Positions 18,420-27,407 of a stretch of 56,752 nucleotides of DNA are shown in pieces. A program made the position numbers and the translations under genes. Below the pieces are notes generated by a model. The model searched no databases and was not told the DNA's origin. It saw only the letters and a program-made list of their open reading frames with translations. Source of the DNA: Actinomycetota bacterium (GTDB lineage Bacteria; Actinomycetota; Actinomycetes; Actinomycetales; Microbacteriaceae); the NCBI GenBank assembly GCA_009703455.1, contig WLGB01000004.1, forward strand, positions 1 to 56,752, given 5' to 3'. The first letter of the stretch is position 1, and the number at the start of each line of letters is the position of its first letter.

Positions 18420-18448
18420 AGCCTAGCCCGAGGAGCCGGCAATAGAAT
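18420..18448. promoter_or_regulatory. Divergent pair of candidate leaderless -10 boxes (pncB / murI)
   Basis: In the 42-bp gap, TAGGCT on the minus strand (18420-18425) ends 7 nt before the pncB GTG, and TAGAAT on the plus strand (18443-18448) ends 6 nt before the murI GTG. Neither gene has a Shine-Dalgarno sequence. No convincing -35 boxes were found. Confidence 0.45.
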
Positions 18449-18454
18449 TGGGTC

Positions 18455-19267
18455 GTGATTGAACCTCGAAGTAGTGCGCCAATTGGAGTGTTTGACTCCG
18501 GCGTTGGCGGTCTCACGGTTGCTCGAGCAATCATCGACCAGCTTCCCAACGAATCGCTGATTTACGTTGGAGACACTGCCAATACCCCTTACGGCCCAAA
18601 GCCACTTTCTGAGGTTCGCGAACTGGCCCTTAGCGTTATGGACAAACTGGTCGACGAGGGTGTCAAGGTTTTGGTTATCGCCTGCAACTCGGCATCGGCT
18701 GCAGTCTTGAGAGATGCTCGTGAGCGTTACACCGAAGGCCGTGGAATTCCAGTTGTCGAAGTTATTCAACCGGCTGTTCGTCGTGCAGTTGCCCTAACTT
18801 CCAAGGGCAAAGTTGGAGTTATTGGCACTCAGGCCACTATCGCATCCAGAGCTTATGACGACGCTTTCGCTGCAGCCGTTGATGTTGAGCTCATAAGTGC
18901 GGCATGCCCGAAATTTGTGGAGTTTGTTGAACAGGGCATTACAAGTGGGCCTGAAATTCTGGAAGTTGCTAGGGAATACCTTGCACCTCTTAAAGCAGCT
19001 GGGGTCGACACTCTGGTGCTTGGCTGCACCCACTACCCTCTAATTACCGGAGCACTTTCTCTGGTGATGGGTGATCACGTCACGTTAGTGTCATCGGCCG
19101 AGGAAACAGCAAAGGATCTTTACAAAGTCTTGGTCGATAATGATTTACTCCGAAAAGACTCGGCCGCACCGGAATTAAGCTTCCGCGCAACCGGTGACGC
19201 TGCGGCATTTGAAAAATTGGCCAGAAGATTTCTGGGACCAGAAGTTTCCAAAGTGGAAAAGCTCTAG
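18455..19267 (+). CDS. murI: Glutamate racemase
   Basis: 270 residues. It supplies D-glutamate for peptidoglycan. The two catalytic cysteines are in [10 protein letters not shown] (~74) and LGCTHYPLI (~188), and the N-terminal [14 protein letters not shown] is the family hallmark. GTG start without a ribosome site but with a -10-like box 6 nt upstream. Followed after 23 bp by rph and then rdgB, the standard actinobacterial order, so likely one transcript. Confidence 0.96.
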   Translation: MIEPRSSAPIGVFDSGVGGLTVARAIIDQLPNESLIYVGDTANTPYGPKPLSEVRELALSVMDKLVDEGVKVLVIACNSASAAVLRDARERYTEGRGIPVVEVIQPAVRRAVALTSKGKVGVIGTQATIASRAYDDAFAAAVDVELISAACPKFVEFVEQGITSGPEILEVAREYLAPLKAAGVDTLVLGCTHYPLITGALSLVMGDHVTLVSSAEETAKDLYKVLVDNDLLRKDSAAPELSFRATGDAAAFEKLARRFLGPEVSKVEKL

Positions 19268-19290
19268 AAAAAGAACAGGAAGTAAGTGCC

Positions 19291-20025
19291 TTGGACAGAG
19301 TAGATGGACGAAAGCCCGATCAATTACGTGAAGTAAGCGTTGAGCGTGGTTGGTCTTCCCATGCCGAGGGTTCGGCACTGATTAGCTTTGGCCAAACCCG
19401 AGTGCTGTGCACAGCCTCGTTCACGAACGGCGTACCGCGCTGGAAGGTTGGCAAGGGCGAGGGCTGGGTAACGGCTGAGTACTCGATGCTGCCTCGAGCC
19501 ACGCACGACCGCTCTGACCGCGAATCCGTCAAGGGAAAGCTCGGAGGAAGAACTCATGAAATTTCAAGGTTAATTGGACGGTCGTTGCGATCAATCGTTG
19601 ATTTCAAAGCCTTGGGCGAAAACACAATTGTGATTGATTGCGACGTTCTTCAGGCTGACGGTGGCACCCGCACTGCGGCAATTACTGGCGCTTACATCGC
19701 ACTGGTAGACGCCATTGAATGGGGAAAGGCGAACAAGTTCATCTCCGAAAAAAAGCAGCCCCTTTCAGATTCACTGGCGGCTATTTCAGTTGGAATCATT
19801 GACCAGGTGCCAATGCTAGATCTTGCATACACAGAAGACGTTCGGGCTGAAACAGATATGAATGTTGTGGTGACGGGCTCTGGGAAGTTTGTCGAAGTTC
19901 AGGGAACGGCCGAGGCGGCACCTTTTGATCGTGCGGAGCTAGATGCACTTCTAGACCTTGCACTCAAAGGAACAGCTGAACTAACTGCCATGCAGTTAAG
20001 AGTCTTAGAAAGCCCGAGACCCTAA
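19291..20025 (+). CDS. rph: Ribonuclease PH
   Basis: 244 residues, full length for the phosphorolytic 3' exonuclease that trims tRNA 3' ends. Seen: [15 protein letters not shown] at the start, [16 protein letters not shown], the basic [15 protein letters not shown], and [22 protein letters not shown] with the phosphate-binding GGTRT. TTG start with AGGAAG 9 bases upstream. Its TAA directly abuts the rdgB start codon. Confidence 0.95.
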   Translation: MDRVDGRKPDQLREVSVERGWSSHAEGSALISFGQTRVLCTASFTNGVPRWKVGKGEGWVTAEYSMLPRATHDRSDRESVKGKLGGRTHEISRLIGRSLRSIVDFKALGENTIVIDCDVLQADGGTRTAAITGAYIALVDAIEWGKANKFISEKKQPLSDSLAAISVGIIDQVPMLDLAYTEDVRAETDMNVVVTGSGKFVEVQGTAEAAPFDRAELDALLDLALKGTAELTAMQLRVLESPRP

Positions 20026-20601
20026 TTGCAACTGGTCCTGGCTACACACAACAAGCACAAAGTAAAAGAAGTCGCCGCAATTCTTGAGCCAATCGTGGAA
20101 GGACTTACGATTGGTGCCTATGACGGCCCTGAGCCAGTAGAAGACGGTTCTTCGTTTCTAGAGAATTCATTGATAAAAGCCAGGGCAGCTTTCAAGTACA
20201 CCGGTAAAGCCGCAATCGCAGATGACTCTGGAATTGCAGTGGAGATTCTTGGCGGATCACCAGGGATATTCTCGGCGCGCTGGTCAGGCGGAAAAGATGA
20301 TGCGAAAAATCGTCAACTACTTCTTGCACAGTTGGCAGACGTTCCAGAAGGCAATCGCCAAGCAAGTTTCGTCTGCACAATCTCGCTAGTGAGCGACGCG
20401 GGGGAACAGAGTTTCACTGGCGTTTGGCCCGGAAGAATTGCCCTTGCCGAGTCTGGTGAAAACGGTTTCGGGTACGACCCGATATTTGTTCCAGATGGCT
20501 TTGAAGTCTCAGCGGCGCAGCTTGAGCCGATGGTAAAAAACGCTTTGAGCCACCGGTCAATGGCACTTTCGCAACTGGCCAGTTGTTTGCGCCCCCAGTA
20601 G
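20026..20601 (+). CDS. rdgB: dITP/XTP pyrophosphatase (Ham1/RdgB)
   Basis: 191 residues. It hydrolyses non-canonical purine triphosphates to keep them out of DNA and RNA. Seen: LATHNKHKVKEV at the start, AIADDSGIAVEILGGSPGIFSARW, GENGFGYDPIFVPDG and a final SHRSMALSQL with the conserved HR. TTG start directly after the rph stop, so translation is probably coupled. Its last four codons and stop lie inside the antisense tRNA-Arg gene (12-bp overlap), giving the tail LRPQ. Confidence 0.95.
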   Translation: MQLVLATHNKHKVKEVAAILEPIVEGLTIGAYDGPEPVEDGSSFLENSLIKARAAFKYTGKAAIADDSGIAVEILGGSPGIFSARWSGGKDDAKNRQLLLAQLADVPEGNRQASFVCTISLVSDAGEQSFTGVWPGRIALAESGENGFGYDPIFVPDGFEVSAAQLEPMVKNALSHRSMALSQLASCLRPQ

Positions 20602-20661
20602 GATTCGAACCTACGCTCCCGCCTCCGGAGGGCGGTGCTCTATCCCCTGAGCTATGGGGGC
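20590..20661 (-). tRNA. tRNA-Arg (CCG)
   Basis: On the minus strand a complete cloverleaf: acceptor GCCCCCA/TGGGGGC, D arm GCTCAGGGGATAGAGC, anticodon stem CCGCC/GGCGG with loop CTCCGGA giving anticodon CCG, and T arm TAGGTTCGAATCCTA. The discriminator is G and the next bases are CAA, so CCA is not encoded and must be added. It overlaps the end of rdgB on the other strand. Confidence 0.95.
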
Positions 20662-20708
20662 AATGCGCTTCAAGCCTAACAGCGTGGCTTCACATGAGCC
20701 TTTCTAGG

Positions 20709-20714
20709 TATGAT
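20709..20714 (+). promoter_or_regulatory. Candidate -10 box upstream of argS
   Basis: TATGAT lies about 75 bp before the argS start in the 124-bp gap between tRNA-Arg and argS. It would head the argS-lysA-hom transcript. No clear -35 box at 16-18 bp was seen. Confidence 0.35.
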
Positions 20715-20785
20715 TTAGAAGAATTCCCTTTATTCCTGAGGTGTTTCTCACAGCCGAGATCTTTGAATTCTTTTAGCTCCTAATT

Positions 20786-22456
20786 GTGAGGCCAATCTTG
20801 ACTCCAGCTGAATTAGCTGAAGCCATTCGCCGCATCTTGGTTGAGATGCAAGCCGATGGCTTGCTGTCCAACGCCGAGTTGCCTGCCGAGATTGTTGTTG
20901 AAAGGCCAAAAAATCGTGAGCACGGCGACTGGGCCACAAATGCTGCCATGCAATTAGCTGGCAAGTTCGATTTGAACCCGCGGGCCTTCGCAGAACTGCT
21001 AGCTCCCCGTATCCAGGCTCTTGACGAGGTCTCCAAAGTTGACATAGCAGGTCCTGGATTTATCAATATCACCTTGAATCTGGCCAGTGCTGGAATGCTG
21101 GCAAAGACAATTGTTGAGGCAGGACCCGACTACGGCCAGGGCCAGACCCTAAAGGGACTGAAGATGAACCTCGAGTTTGTGTCAGCGAACCCCACCGGCC
21201 CTATTCACATGGGCGGAACTCGCTGGGCGGCCGTTGGTGACTCGTTAGCTCGAGTGTTGGCTTTCCAAGGGGCAGCTGTCACAAAGGAGTATTACTTCAA
21301 CGATCACGGCGAGCAAATTGACCGTTTTGCAAGGTCTTTACTGGCCAGGGCCAAGGGATTACCAGCACCGGAAGATGGCTATGGCGGAGAATACATTGAG
21401 CAAATCGCCAACGCAGTGATGGAATCTGCAGGCCAGGATATCTTGACACTCAGCGACGAGGATGCGCAGGAGGTATTTCGGGCCGAAGGCGTAGAGCTTA
21501 TGTTCCAAGAAATTCGTGCATCACTGCACGAATTTGGTGTGGACTTCGATGTTTATTTCCACGAAAACTCGCTCCATGAATCAAGGGCCGTTGATGGAGC
21601 CATCAAACGGCTGCGCGAACTGGGTCATGTTTTCGACGACGACGGCGCCGTCTGGCTTCGCTCGACAGAGTTTGGTGATGACCGTGACCGCGTAATTGTT
21701 AAATCCGACGGCAAGCCTGCTTACATCGCAGGAGACTTGGCATACTACCTAGACAAGCGTGAGCGCGGTTTTGACCGTTGTTTGATTATGCTCGGAGCCG
21801 ATCACCACGGTTATGTTCAGCGAATGATGGCGATGTGTGCCGCGTTTGGTGACGAGCCAGGAGTAAACCTTGAAATTCTTATTGGCCAGATGGTGAATTT
21901 ACTGCGTGATGGTGAACCAGTAAGAATGTCCAAGCGCGCTGGAACCGTTGTAACAATGGAAGATCTAGTTGAGGCAGTAGGCGTGGACGCGGCTAGATAT
22001 GCGCTCGCAAGATCCTCCTCAAACTCGCAACTGGACATTGACTTAGCGCAGCTTTCCAAAAAGACAAATGACAACCCGGTTTTCTACGTTCAATACGCTC
22101 ACGCTCGCACCCAGCAGGTGGCTGTAAACGCCAAGAGCATGAGCGTTGACCATTCAATCTTTGATCCATCTCTTTTGAACCACGCCACCGAGACCGACCT
22201 GCTCGCGAAGCTCGGTGAATTTCCGAGGCTGGCTGCCCAGTCTGCTGAATTCAGAGAGCCTCATCGCATCGCCAGGTATTTGGAAGAGGTAGCAGGTAGC
22301 TATCACCGCTGGTATGACAACTGTCGCGTAATACCCCTTGCCGATAAGCCAGTTGAGGCTATTCACTGCACCAGGCTTTGGTTGAACGATGCGGCTGGAG
22401 TTGTCTTGAGGAATGGACTTGGTCTACTTGGCGTTGCAGCTCCAGAGCGGATGTAA
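20786..22456 (+). CDS. argS: Arginyl-tRNA synthetase
   Basis: 556 residues, class I synthetase. The HIGH-type motif is [19 protein letters not shown], and the KMSKS region is [11 protein letters not shown]. The N-terminal additional domain and the C-terminal DALR-type anticodon domain ([11 protein letters not shown] onward) are present. The GTG at 20786 gives [10 protein letters not shown]; a TTG at 20798 ([10 protein letters not shown]) has GTGAGG 6-7 bases ahead and may be the true start. It lies next to a tRNA-Arg gene. Three bases separate its stop from lysA, a pairing conserved across actinobacteria. Confidence 0.95.
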   Translation: MRPILTPAELAEAIRRILVEMQADGLLSNAELPAEIVVERPKNREHGDWATNAAMQLAGKFDLNPRAFAELLAPRIQALDEVSKVDIAGPGFINITLNLASAGMLAKTIVEAGPDYGQGQTLKGLKMNLEFVSANPTGPIHMGGTRWAAVGDSLARVLAFQGAAVTKEYYFNDHGEQIDRFARSLLARAKGLPAPEDGYGGEYIEQIANAVMESAGQDILTLSDEDAQEVFRAEGVELMFQEIRASLHEFGVDFDVYFHENSLHESRAVDGAIKRLRELGHVFDDDGAVWLRSTEFGDDRDRVIVKSDGKPAYIAGDLAYYLDKRERGFDRCLIMLGADHHGYVQRMMAMCAAFGDEPGVNLEILIGQMVNLLRDGEPVRMSKRAGTVVTMEDLVEAVGVDAARYALARSSSNSQLDIDLAQLSKKTNDNPVFYVQYAHARTQQVAVNAKSMSVDHSIFDPSLLNHATETDLLAKLGEFPRLAAQSAEFREPHRIARYLEEVAGSYHRWYDNCRVIPLADKPVEAIHCTRLWLNDAAGVVLRNGLGLLGVAAPERM

Positions 22457-22458
22457 TC

Positions 22459-23868
22459 GTGGGACACAACAAATTCGCACCTAGCTGGCTTTCGGAGCCA
22501 AAGGACCTAAACCAGGTAGATGCTGGCGTGTGGCCTAGTGGACTTGCAAGAACACCTGCAGGGGATGTTTCCATTGCAGGAATTCCAGTTGCCGAGCTGG
22601 CCACTAAGTTCGGAACGCCTCTGATGGTGATTGACCAAGATGACTTTTTTGCAAGAGCTAAAAAAGTAAAAAGCGCCTTTGAGAATTCTTGTTCTCGCAT
22701 CGGAACAAGCTCGAAGACTTACTACGCCGGTAAGTCACTTCTGACAACCGAGATAGTGAAGTGGATTGACCAACTTGGACTAAATCTTGATGTTTCAACA
22801 GGTGGCGAGCTTGCCCTTGCCCTTGCCGGTGGAATTAGCCCCGACCGCATTGGTCTTCACGGAAACAACAAGTCGCTCTACGAAATTGGCAGAGCTGTGA
22901 CCGCAAATGTTGGGGCGATTGTTATTGACTCCGAGATTGAAATCGAACGAATTGCGTCCGTAGCCGGTGCGCAAGACAAAATTCAGCCAGTTCGCATCCG
23001 AGTGAACGCCGGAGTGCATGCACACACCCACGAGTACCTAGCAACGGCTCGAGAAGATCAGAAGTTTGGTATCGCAATTTCGGATGTGCCGGTTTTAGTT
23101 GAAAAAATCCGATCACACTCGCACCTAAAGTTTCTTGGGCTTCACTCCCATATTGGCTCGCAAATTTTTGCACTTGAGGGCTTCATAGAGTCAATACGCC
23201 GATTGCTACCTCTTCACAAACTGTTACTTGCAGGCGGAGCTGTTCCTGAGCTAAATGTTGGGGGAGGGTTTGGAATAAATTACACCTCGAGCGACGATGC
23301 ACCAGAAATTACTGAGTTTGCTGATCGTATTGCCGATGAAGTCGCAACAATCTGCGGTGAACTTGAAATTGCGGTTCCGATTTTGTGCTTTGAGCCAGGA
23401 CGAGTAATTTCTGGTCCCGCCGGAATCACTCTTTATAACGTCGGGACCATCAAAGATGTCCAGCTCAAAGAGGACGGTGTTACCGGCGTCAGAAAGTACG
23501 TGAGTATCGATGGCGGCATGAGCGATAACGCTAGGCCCAGCCTGTATAGCGCCGATTACTCGCCGATTTTGGCATCAAGGGTTTCTGGCGCCAAACCTGC
23601 TTTGAGCAGAGTGGTTGGTAAGCATTGTGAAAGCGGTGACGTGGTGGTTCGAAATTGCTACCTTCCAGAGGACATAAACCCAAATGACCTTCTCGCAGTT
23701 GCTGCCACCGGGGCCTACTGTCATTCGCTGGCCAGCAACTACAACTACGTGACCAGGCCGGCAATCGTTGCCGTCAAAAACGGCAACATACAGCTAGTTT
23801 TGAGGGCCGAAACTGAAGCCGACATGTTTGCGCGCGACCCTGGCTACTTGGAAGATAAGACAAGGTAG
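22459..23868 (+). CDS. lysA: Diaminopimelate decarboxylase
   Basis: 469 residues. PLP enzyme for the last step of lysine synthesis. The PLP Lys is in TYYAGKSLL, the glycine loop is NVGGGFGINY, the phosphate-binding EPGR is in CFEPGRVISG, and the second-subunit Cys is in GKHCESGDVV. The ORF track extends to 22378 inside argS; the GTG at 22459, two bases past the argS stop, gives the usual actinobacterial N-terminus (NKFAPSWLSEP). Runs on to hom after 12 bp. Confidence 0.95.
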   Translation: MGHNKFAPSWLSEPKDLNQVDAGVWPSGLARTPAGDVSIAGIPVAELATKFGTPLMVIDQDDFFARAKKVKSAFENSCSRIGTSSKTYYAGKSLLTTEIVKWIDQLGLNLDVSTGGELALALAGGISPDRIGLHGNNKSLYEIGRAVTANVGAIVIDSEIEIERIASVAGAQDKIQPVRIRVNAGVHAHTHEYLATAREDQKFGIAISDVPVLVEKIRSHSHLKFLGLHSHIGSQIFALEGFIESIRRLLPLHKLLLAGGAVPELNVGGGFGINYTSSDDAPEITEFADRIADEVATICGELEIAVPILCFEPGRVISGPAGITLYNVGTIKDVQLKEDGVTGVRKYVSIDGGMSDNARPSLYSADYSPILASRVSGAKPALSRVVGKHCESGDVVVRNCYLPEDINPNDLLAVAATGAYCHSLASNYNYVTRPAIVAVKNGNIQLVLRAETEADMFARDPGYLEDKTR

Positions 23869-23880
23869 TTTTGAATCATT

Positions 23881-25200
23881 ATGGAGTCAAATTTGAGTGA
23901 GTATCGTCCCATCCGAGTTGCCCTGCTGGGCGCTGGATCGGTGGGCGCCGAGGTCGCCAGGCTCTTGCTGGATCAGAAAAAAGAGCTAGCTGCGCGTGTA
24001 GGTGCCGAGCTTGAATTGGTTGGCGTTGCTGTTCGAGACCTAAAGACCAAGCGCAACGGATTCCCGAAGGAACTACTTACTACTGATGCCGAGAGTCTGA
24101 TTCTCGGAGCCGACATCGTAATCGAGGTTATGGGGGGCCTACAGCCTGCTAAAGATTACATACTTCTTGCCTTAAATTCCGGATCAGATGTAATAACTGC
24201 CAACAAGGCTTTGTTAGCAACTCACGGATCAGAGCTTTTCAATGCAGCCGAACAAGTGGGAGCACAACTTTATTTTGAGGCTTCGGTTGCAGCAGCAATC
24301 CCAATCATTCGCCCATTGCGAGAATCTCTAGCGGGAGATCGAGTCAAGCGCATTATGGGAATCGTGAACGGCTCGACCAACTACATTCTTGATCGAATGG
24401 ATAAAAGCGGTGTTTCATTGGAGACAGCAATGAAGGAAGCTACCGAACTTGGCTACTTGGAAGCAGATCCGTCTTTGGATGTTGACGGCTTCGACGCAGC
24501 TCAAAAAGCTGCAATTTTGGCATCGCTGGCTTTTCACACTGAAGTTCCCCTGGAAAAGGTTTATCGCGAAGGCATCACTTCAGTCACCGCTGAGCAAATT
24601 AAAGCTGCCAAGCGTGATGGATTTGTCATCAAATTATTGGCAATTTGCGAATTCATTGAAGCCGATGCTGCTGGGCCAGAAGGTGTCTCGGTTAGGGTTT
24701 ACCCAGCTTTAGTTCCAAGAAACCACCCTCTTGCATCAGTTGACGGAGCCTATAACGCAGTGTTTGTGGAAGCAGAAGCAGCTGGCCGTTTGATGTTCTA
24801 CGGATCCGGAGCTGGCGGAACTCAAACCGCTTCGGCGATTTTGGGAGATGTTGTTTCAGCTGCCAAACGACATGTGGCCGGAGGACCGGGGCTTGCCGAT
24901 TCGATTCACGCCAACTTTGAAGTTCTTGACATGGGTCGAGTTCAGACCAGGTACGTTATTCAACTTGAAGTTAAGGACCAGCCCGGTGTGCTGGCCAAAA
25001 TTGCTAGCTTGTTCTCCGCTCACAACGTGTCGATAGAAACAGTCGAGCAGGCCGTTTTGGGTCACGATGCCGCGACTGCAAGCTTGGCAATCGGAACTCA
25101 CATAGCCAGTGATGCAGCGTTGACTGATGTGGTTGAGGCTCTCAAGTTAAACGATGCGGTGGAGCAAGTTTCATCATTCATTCGAGTAGAGGGTCTTTGA
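23881..25200 (+). CDS. hom: Homoserine dehydrogenase
   Basis: 439 residues. It reduces aspartate semialdehyde to homoserine. Rossmann start VALLGAGSVGAEVARLL, the catalytic domain with GIVNGSTNYILDRM and EADPSLDVDGFDAAQKAAIL, and a C-terminal ACT domain (YVIQLEVKDQPGVLAKIA) for likely feedback control by threonine. No good ribosome site before the ATG; a TTG four codons in is an alternative. Followed after 51 bp by thrC with a strong ribosome site. Confidence 0.95.
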   Translation: MESNLSEYRPIRVALLGAGSVGAEVARLLLDQKKELAARVGAELELVGVAVRDLKTKRNGFPKELLTTDAESLILGADIVIEVMGGLQPAKDYILLALNSGSDVITANKALLATHGSELFNAAEQVGAQLYFEASVAAAIPIIRPLRESLAGDRVKRIMGIVNGSTNYILDRMDKSGVSLETAMKEATELGYLEADPSLDVDGFDAAQKAAILASLAFHTEVPLEKVYREGITSVTAEQIKAAKRDGFVIKLLAICEFIEADAAGPEGVSVRVYPALVPRNHPLASVDGAYNAVFVEAEAAGRLMFYGSGAGGTQTASAILGDVVSAAKRHVAGGPGLADSIHANFEVLDMGRVQTRYVIQLEVKDQPGVLAKIASLFSAHNVSIETVEQAVLGHDAATASLAIGTHIASDAALTDVVEALKLNDAVEQVSSFIRVEGL

Positions 25201-25251
25201 TGATGCAAGACACTAGTTTTTCATTTAGTTCCTTGGAAAGGAGTGTTTACC

Positions 25252-26343
25252 GTGTTTGGTAAACCGAAGAAAGCTCATCAGTGGCGAGGGGTAATTAATG
25301 AGTACTTCTCGCGTCTTGACGTTGACAAAAGCACTCCAATCATCACCCTCGGAGAAGGTGGCACCCCGCTGGTGCCAGCTCCTGCTCTAGCCAAGCTCGT
25401 CGGGGCTGACCGGGTTTATCTAAAGTTTGAAGGAATGAACCCAACAGGATCATTCAAAGACCGCGGTATGACAATGGCCGTATCAAAGGCAGTTGGACAT
25501 GGAGCTAGAGCTGTCATTTGCGCTTCGACTGGAAACACATCCGCCTCAGCGGCAGCCTACGCGGCGGCAGCCGGTATCAAGTCCGTCGTTCTAGTTCCAG
25601 AGGGCAAGATTACTCTCGGCAAACTCAGCCAGGCGGTGGCTCACAAGGCACAAATTCTTCAGGTGCAGGGAAACTTTGATGACTGTTTGACTTTGGCAAG
25701 AGATTTATCTGACAACTACCCGGTTCACCTAGTTAACTCTGTCAACCCCGACCGTATTGAGGGTCAGAAAACTGCAGCGTTCGAGGTTGTCGATGCTCTA
25801 GGCCAGGGTCCGGATATCCACGTTCTACCAGTGGGCAACGCTGGAAACTATTCAGCCTATTTCAAGGGATACCAAGAAGATTTCAAAGTCCGCCGAATCA
25901 AGAAACTTCCAAAGATGTATGGCTACCAGGCGGAGGGCTCGGCTCCGTTTGTTCAGGGTTCACCGGTCAAGAACCCAGAAACCATTGCCACCGCAATCCG
26001 CATAGGAAACCCAGCCTCTTGGGATCTGGCACAAATTGCTAGAGAAAAGTCCCAAGGCAAGTTTGGTGCCGTCTCTGATAAGGAAATTTTGTGGATGCAC
26101 CGCTTTTTATCCCAGGAGCTCGGAGTGTTTGTTGAGCCAAGCTCGGCTACCGGAGCGGCTGGTTTATACAAGGCATCTAAGACCGGCGAAAGTTTTGCTG
26201 GTGCTCTAATTGTTGTGACTGTCACAGGTCACGGATTGAAGGACCCGATGTGGGCACTGAAAGACGAAGCTGGCAACGAGATTACCCCAGAGGCTGTATC
26301 CACCAACGCAGCTGAGGTAGCGGAGCGATTGGGATTGGCTTAG
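25252..26343 (+). CDS. thrC: Threonine synthase
   Basis: 363 residues. PLP enzyme converting O-phosphohomoserine to threonine. The PLP Lys is in PTGSFKDRGMT, the phosphate cradle in GNAGNYSAY, and the Ser/Thr loop in CASTGNTSASAAAYAAAAG. The ORF track starts at 25243, but AAAGGAG covers that GTG; the GTG at 25252 has the ribosome site 8 bases ahead and begins MFGKPKKAHQWRGVI. thrB follows after 3 bp. Confidence 0.95.
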   Translation: MFGKPKKAHQWRGVINEYFSRLDVDKSTPIITLGEGGTPLVPAPALAKLVGADRVYLKFEGMNPTGSFKDRGMTMAVSKAVGHGARAVICASTGNTSASAAAYAAAAGIKSVVLVPEGKITLGKLSQAVAHKAQILQVQGNFDDCLTLARDLSDNYPVHLVNSVNPDRIEGQKTAAFEVVDALGQGPDIHVLPVGNAGNYSAYFKGYQEDFKVRRIKKLPKMYGYQAEGSAPFVQGSPVKNPETIATAIRIGNPASWDLAQIAREKSQGKFGAVSDKEILWMHRFLSQELGVFVEPSSATGAAGLYKASKTGESFAGALIVVTVTGHGLKDPMWALKDEAGNEITPEAVSTNAAEVAERLGLA

Positions 26344-26346
26344 AAA

Positions 26347-27282
26347 ATGACTGTCGCCGAAGGCACTTTAGTAAGGGTAAGAGTTCCAGCAACTTCTGCA
26401 AACCTCGGACCTGGATTTGACACTCTTGGAATTGCACTTTCTTACTACGACGATCTAGAGGTCACTGCCACCAAGCCGGGGACTATTTCTGTGGTTGTAA
26501 GCGGTGAAGGCGAAGGCCAAGTGCCGCTAGATGAATCTCATTTAGTCGTCAGAGCAATTCTTGAAACTTTCAAGCGCCTGAAGCAGCCCGCCCCAGGACT
26601 TGCGCTCAAAGCATTAAATAGAATTCCTCACGGTCGCGGAATGGGATCATCCGGAGCTGCTGTGGTTTCTGGAATTATGGCCGCAAAGGGCCTACTTGAG
26701 GGCATTGCCGTAGTCAGCGACAAAGTAATGCTTGATATTGCCACCGAGTTTGAAAACCACCCAGACAATGTAGCGCCGGCTCTTTTTGGAGGGATGAGCA
26801 TTGCTTGGGAAGACGAGATTGGCCCACACACTAAAAAGCTTTCGGTGCACCGCGGGGTTTCACCTTTGGTTTTGGTTCCTAGCACCAAGATGTCAACTGA
26901 ACTCGCAAGGTCCATGCAACCTGAATCTGTTCCACACGCCGACGCTGTTTTCAACGTTTCTCGCTCAGCTTTACTGGTGGCTGCGATGGTTCAGTCGCCA
27001 GAGCTACTTTTTGCAGCAACCGAAGACAGGCTTCACCAAAACTACCGTGCAGCTGCGATGCCAGAAACCGATCAGTTGATACAACTGCTTAGGTCAAACG
27101 GGCATGCCGCTGTGGTTTCAGGCGCGGGACCTTCGGTATTGGTCTTAGCGAGCGACCCCGCCCAGCGCCTGAGAGCCAAGGATTTAGTGGAAAAGAAGTA
27201 CCCAAAGTGGCAACCGCTGCTTTTGGCCGTGGACAACAAAGGTGCTACGCTAGAGGTACACCAAAAACAAGACGGCAAATAA
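26347..27282 (+). CDS. thrB: Homoserine kinase
   Basis: 311 residues of the GHMP kinase family; phosphorylates homoserine. N-terminal VRVPATSANLGPGFDTLG and the ATP loop PHGRGMGSSGAAVVSGI are complete; the C-terminal GHMP motif is GHAAVVSGAGPSVLVL. It ends the lysine/threonine block; the rho leader begins right after it. Confidence 0.95.
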   Translation: MTVAEGTLVRVRVPATSANLGPGFDTLGIALSYYDDLEVTATKPGTISVVVSGEGEGQVPLDESHLVVRAILETFKRLKQPAPGLALKALNRIPHGRGMGSSGAAVVSGIMAAKGLLEGIAVVSDKVMLDIATEFENHPDNVAPALFGGMSIAWEDEIGPHTKKLSVHRGVSPLVLVPSTKMSTELARSMQPESVPHADAVFNVSRSALLVAAMVQSPELLFAATEDRLHQNYRAAAMPETDQLIQLLRSNGHAAVVSGAGPSVLVLASDPAQRLRAKDLVEKKYPKWQPLLLAVDNKGATLEVHQKQDGK

Positions 27283-27407
27283 GCGTCAAATCTAGGTGCA
27301 ATCCCCGCAGAACATAACTGCGATACCACACGATTCAAATCGTGTTGGCGATAATCAGATTTTCTCAAGTCGATTAATGAATCACTCAAGAAAGAGCAAT
27401 CAAATAA
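27283..27407 (+). promoter_or_regulatory. Structured leader upstream of rho
   Basis: The 125-bp gap holds two hairpins: CGCAG-AACATAA-CTGCG (27306-27322) and ACACGAT-TCAA-ATCGTGT (27328-27345). The second is a near-perfect inverted repeat with no T run after it, so it is not a plain terminator. A TAA in frame with rho lies directly before its ATG. Rho is autoregulated through its leader in E. coli; that this leader does the same is inference. Confidence 0.55.

Noticed and set aside
18413-18769. Long N-terminal extension of pncB in the ORF track
   Set aside because: The extension is antisense to the conserved start of murI and does not resemble the family; the GTG at 18412 gives normal length.
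27283-27407. Frameshift hiding a Rho_N domain before rho
   Set aside because: The 125-bp gap has stops in the rho frame right before the ATG and is too short and structured to encode the ~50-residue module plus linker.
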